Shown: positions 61,779 through 64,000 of the stretch, in pieces | How the letters are laid out: every line of letters begins with the position of its first letter | How positions within the stretch are numbered: the stretch's first letter is position 1 | Position numbers and translations under genes: made by a program | Origin: Bacillota bacterium | GTDB taxonomy: Bacteria > Bacillota > Clostridia > Acetivibrionales > DSM-1351 | Assembly: GCA_023397905.1 (NCBI GenBank) | Contig: JAEWSZ010000134.1 | Span: 38,075 to 102,074 of the forward strand | DNA length: 64,000 bases | Direction of reading: 5' to 3' | Notes under the pieces: generated by a model | What the model was told of the DNA's origin: nothing | The model's database searches: none | Seen by the model: only the letters and a program-made list of their open reading frames with translations

Positions 61779-63140
61779 ATGCCGAGTATCTTAATAGCAA
61801 TTTTCAATATGAGTATCGCGGGCAGCGTTGTTGTTGTTTTGGCTTTAATTGCGCGGTTTTTCCTAAAAAGGTTTTCAAAGAAGTACACATACATTTTGTG
61901 GGGAATCGTATGTTTACGATTGATATGCCCTTTTGGAATCAGCTTCCCGGCACTCATAAATCTTTTGCAGGGCAAGGAGACTGGAAATATAATCAGCCTG
62001 ACAGAATATATACCGCAATCCATTGGAGCAGTTTTACTCAGCCCTGAAAATCCGCCGGCAGGAGCTGTAACACTGATATTGACATTTTTGTTTGCTATTT
62101 GGTTTATAGGATTTGCCGGTATGCTCATTTATGAGATTACAGCGTACAACAATGCGAGAAAAAGACTGGCAACCGCCATAAAAATACAAGACCGGGTTTT
62201 TGAAACCGACCGGATTTCCACTCCATTCATTTTTGGTTTAGTCAATCCAAAAATATATGTGCCTTTGGGGATAAGCAAAAAAGAATTGGAGTATGTGCTA
62301 TGCCATGAGTTTATTCACATTGGGCGCAAAGATTATCTTATCAAGTTTTGTGAATGTTTTGTGTTAGCTTTCCATTGGTTTAATCCTTTTGTTTGGCTTG
62401 CGTTTAAGTATATGGGGATTGATATGGAAATGAGTTGTGATGAAAAAGTTGTGGCTTCTTTGGGAGATAGCGTTCGCAGGGAATACGCCGAGATAATTTT
62501 TGCCCTTAGTCAAAAAAAAATTAAGGTTACAAAGTCAATGCTTGCATTTGGGGCAAGCGATACGCGCATAAGGGTGAATAATGTCTTGAATAAAAAGAAA
62601 AATACTGCGATTGGGATAATCGCAACGGTCATTGTTTGCGCTATCCTCGCTGTCTGCCTTATATCTAATTCTGCGGTTAGCTCAATATTCAGTATCACCC
62701 GTGACGGTATTTACACATGGGAAGTGCGGCGACTTGCGACTACTGATTTATCCAGTATTGCCGTTGACGAAATACAAATTGGATCCGATGTTGCCGATAT
62801 TGATTTATCCGTTTATCCGGCGGATAGACCGAATACGCTTGGCAACTATGATTACTTCTTTAATCAAATAAGGATAGGTGTTGACAGCAAAAACAAAGTG
62901 CGGTCATTTACCGCTTCTAATGGGGCCGTAATAATATCTATCAACAGCCATACGGCAATATCCACAATAGAAGAGGTGACAGAACTTTTAGGTCAAAACT
63001 ATTTGGATAAATCGCAAGACCGCGAGCAGCAACTCCGAAAGCATATATACTATGACAGTGAAACCGGTATTGTGGCTGAAATTATATACGCCAATTATGA
63101 TGGTTATGTTGCTTGGGTGACTTTATGGAAATTGGGGTGA
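61779..63140 (+). CDS. BlaR1-type M56 membrane metallopeptidase with unusual sensor domain
   Basis: 453 residues from ATG at 61779 (GGAGG upstream), 4 bp after the repressor stop. Three or four N-terminal membrane helices enclose the M56 peptidase domain; the zinc motif HEFIH is in CHEFIHIGRKDYL (about residue 180) and AFKYMGIDMEMSCDEKVVA supplies the third ligand. A fourth helix near residue 285 is followed by a ~140-residue extracellular domain that lacks the penicillin-binding-protein motifs SxxK and KTG. It therefore probably senses something other than a beta-lactam. No beta-lactamase gene is next to it. Confidence 0.9.
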   Translation: MPSILIAIFNMSIAGSVVVVLALIARFFLKRFSKKYTYILWGIVCLRLICPFGISFPALINLLQGKETGNIISLTEYIPQSIGAVLLSPENPPAGAVTLILTFLFAIWFIGFAGMLIYEITAYNNARKRLATAIKIQDRVFETDRISTPFIFGLVNPKIYVPLGISKKELEYVLCHEFIHIGRKDYLIKFCECFVLAFHWFNPFVWLAFKYMGIDMEMSCDEKVVASLGDSVRREYAEIIFALSQKKIKVTKSMLAFGASDTRIRVNNVLNKKKNTAIGIIATVIVCAILAVCLISNSAVSSIFSITRDGIYTWEVRRLATTDLSSIAVDEIQIGSDVADIDLSVYPADRPNTLGNYDYFFNQIRIGVDSKNKVRSFTASNGAVIISINSHTAISTIEEVTELLGQNYLDKSQDREQQLRKHIYYDSETGIVAEIIYANYDGYVAWVTLWKLG

Positions 63141-63148
63141 AGTTGTAT

Positions 63149-63994
63149 CTATTTTAGTTCTCTGAAAAGCAAGTATCTCAGCGCCATGCGCAGCTCCCTT
63201 ACGGCGCCTGTCCTGGCTTTTTCACGTATGACCCCGGCGTCAGTGCTCCCGCCTGACAGGTATTCCTCAACAATGGCATTGATTTGTTTTTCACTTATGT
63301 TCATGATCTGCTCCGGCGACAGTTTTGAAAGGCAAGATCCGGCGGCTTTACGCAGGATTCCCATAAAATCCGCCAGTTGACCTACGATTTCATAAGGATA
63401 TATGTCCCCGTGCCCCGGGATTATATATTTATCACTTCCGCCGGAGAGCCTGTTGAGATGTGAAATCCAGTTTTCCATATTTGAATAGTGAAAATGCAGG
63501 AATTCAAAATCCGATATGGCGTCTCCGGCGCATAAATACCCTTCTTCCGGCAGGCGTATGAGCATATCCCAGGGCGAGTGGGCCGTGCCTTCCAACGCAT
63601 GGAGCTCCACCTCCGCCCCCGGCATTCCCACCCGCATGATGTCCTTTACCCCCACCAGCGTCGCTTTATGCGGGCTTCCCTTTTGTATAAGCAGGTCCAG
63701 CAGGCAATGGGAGCAAAACACGGTTACCTGCCGTTCAAGAAACCGCGGCAGGCCGCCCATGTGATCCTCATGCCCGTGAGTGAGAAAAATGTGGCTTACG
63801 GGCATGCCGAACAGCAGCATGGCTTCATTCTCAATCTCAATGGCGGCCTCCTCCGTGGGAACATCCACAACACCCACCGCCCCATTGCCCACAATATACG
63901 CTCCGTTTGCCTGTCCGCGGCTCATCAGATCCGCTGTTCTGAAATATAGCCCGGGCGTGTTACGGTTAATCTCAACCAGGTTCTTTTTGTTCAC
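63149..63994 (-). CDS. MBL-fold metallo-hydrolase
   Basis: 281 residues if it starts at GTG 63994; it may extend past the window edge. The metallo-beta-lactamase fold is clear: FLTHGHEDHMGGLPRF (HxHxDH, residues 72-87), AHSPWDMLIRLPEEGYLCAG, and YIIPGHGDIYPYEIVG with the last His. A helical C-terminal domain with KLSPEQIMNISEKQINAIVE follows. A hydrolase of unknown substrate, converging on the BlaR-type gene. Confidence 0.88.
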   Translation of the reverse strand: MNKKNLVEINRNTPGLYFRTADLMSRGQANGAYIVGNGAVGVVDVPTEEAAIEIENEAMLLFGMPVSHIFLTHGHEDHMGGLPRFLERQVTVFCSHCLLDLLIQKGSPHKATLVGVKDIMRVGMPGAEVELHALEGTAHSPWDMLIRLPEEGYLCAGDAISDFEFLHFHYSNMENWISHLNRLSGGSDKYIIPGHGDIYPYEIVGQLADFMGILRKAAGSCLSKLSPEQIMNISEKQINAIVEEYLSGGSTDAGVIREKARTGAVRELRMALRYLLFRELK

Positions 63995-64000
63995 ACATTC

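Overview
The window looks like a chromosome segment from an anaerobic, endospore-forming member of the Clostridia with moderate G+C, strong GGAGG ribosome-binding sites and AT-rich spacers. The evidence is a gerABC-type germination operon, sigma-H, the clostridial core order cysE-cysS ... mrnC-rlmB-NYN-sigH, CCA-encoding tRNA genes, plant-sugar catabolism and an iron-only nitrogenase cluster. All family names come from reading the translations and from memory; no database search was run.

Layout. 1-8.6 kb is accessory DNA: a truncated DUF2828/TROVE-like gene preceded by five tandem tRNA-like RNA elements and two WYL-domain regulators; an AbiE-type toxin-antitoxin pair; a small coiled-coil protein; and a 2.3-kb insert (erythromycin-esterase-like lipoprotein, membrane protein, XRE regulator) bounded by 43-44-bp direct repeats and tRNA-Thr debris. 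8.6-23 kb is mostly core: tRNA-Thr(GGT), tRNA-Gly(CCC), sigH, NYN nuclease, rlmB, mrnC, a DnaA-box cluster, exoA, an NlpC/P60 hydrolase, a LytTR regulator, cysS, cysE, DUF3343, an OGG-type glycosylase, DUF6062, metA and metY. 23.3-37.5 kb is an L-arabinose region: aldose epimerase, MFS carrier, araD, an araB-like kinase, araR, araA with candidate AraR operators, then a membrane AraC regulator and a three-gene sugar ABC importer.

37.6-49.4 kb is the most distinctive block: anfH-nifI1-nifI2-anfD-anfG-anfK on the minus strand, followed by a glutamine amidotransferase, a PPOX-fold protein, a repeat protein with a Cys-rich tail, anfO, nifB, a NifX-like protein and an unknown. The structural genes are intact, but anfO carries two in-frame stops (TAG, TGA) and nifB one (TAA). 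A divergent HTH-plus-periplasmic-binding-like regulator across a 1.1-kb spacer is a good candidate for a metal sensor controlling the cluster.

49.5-64 kb holds a GH3 glycosidase with an AraC regulator, a chemoreceptor, a ger operon with a small fourth gene, a sugar isomerase/oxidoreductase pair, a BlaI/BlaR-type pair with a perfect palindromic operator over its promoter, and a metallo-beta-lactamase-fold hydrolase at the right edge.

The strongest candidate for an undescribed system is the array of five tRNA-like elements (728-1132) forming the apparent leader of the DUF2828 gene. It resembles the pairing of bacterial Ro60/Rsr with Y RNAs but has a different protein family and a multi-copy RNA array.
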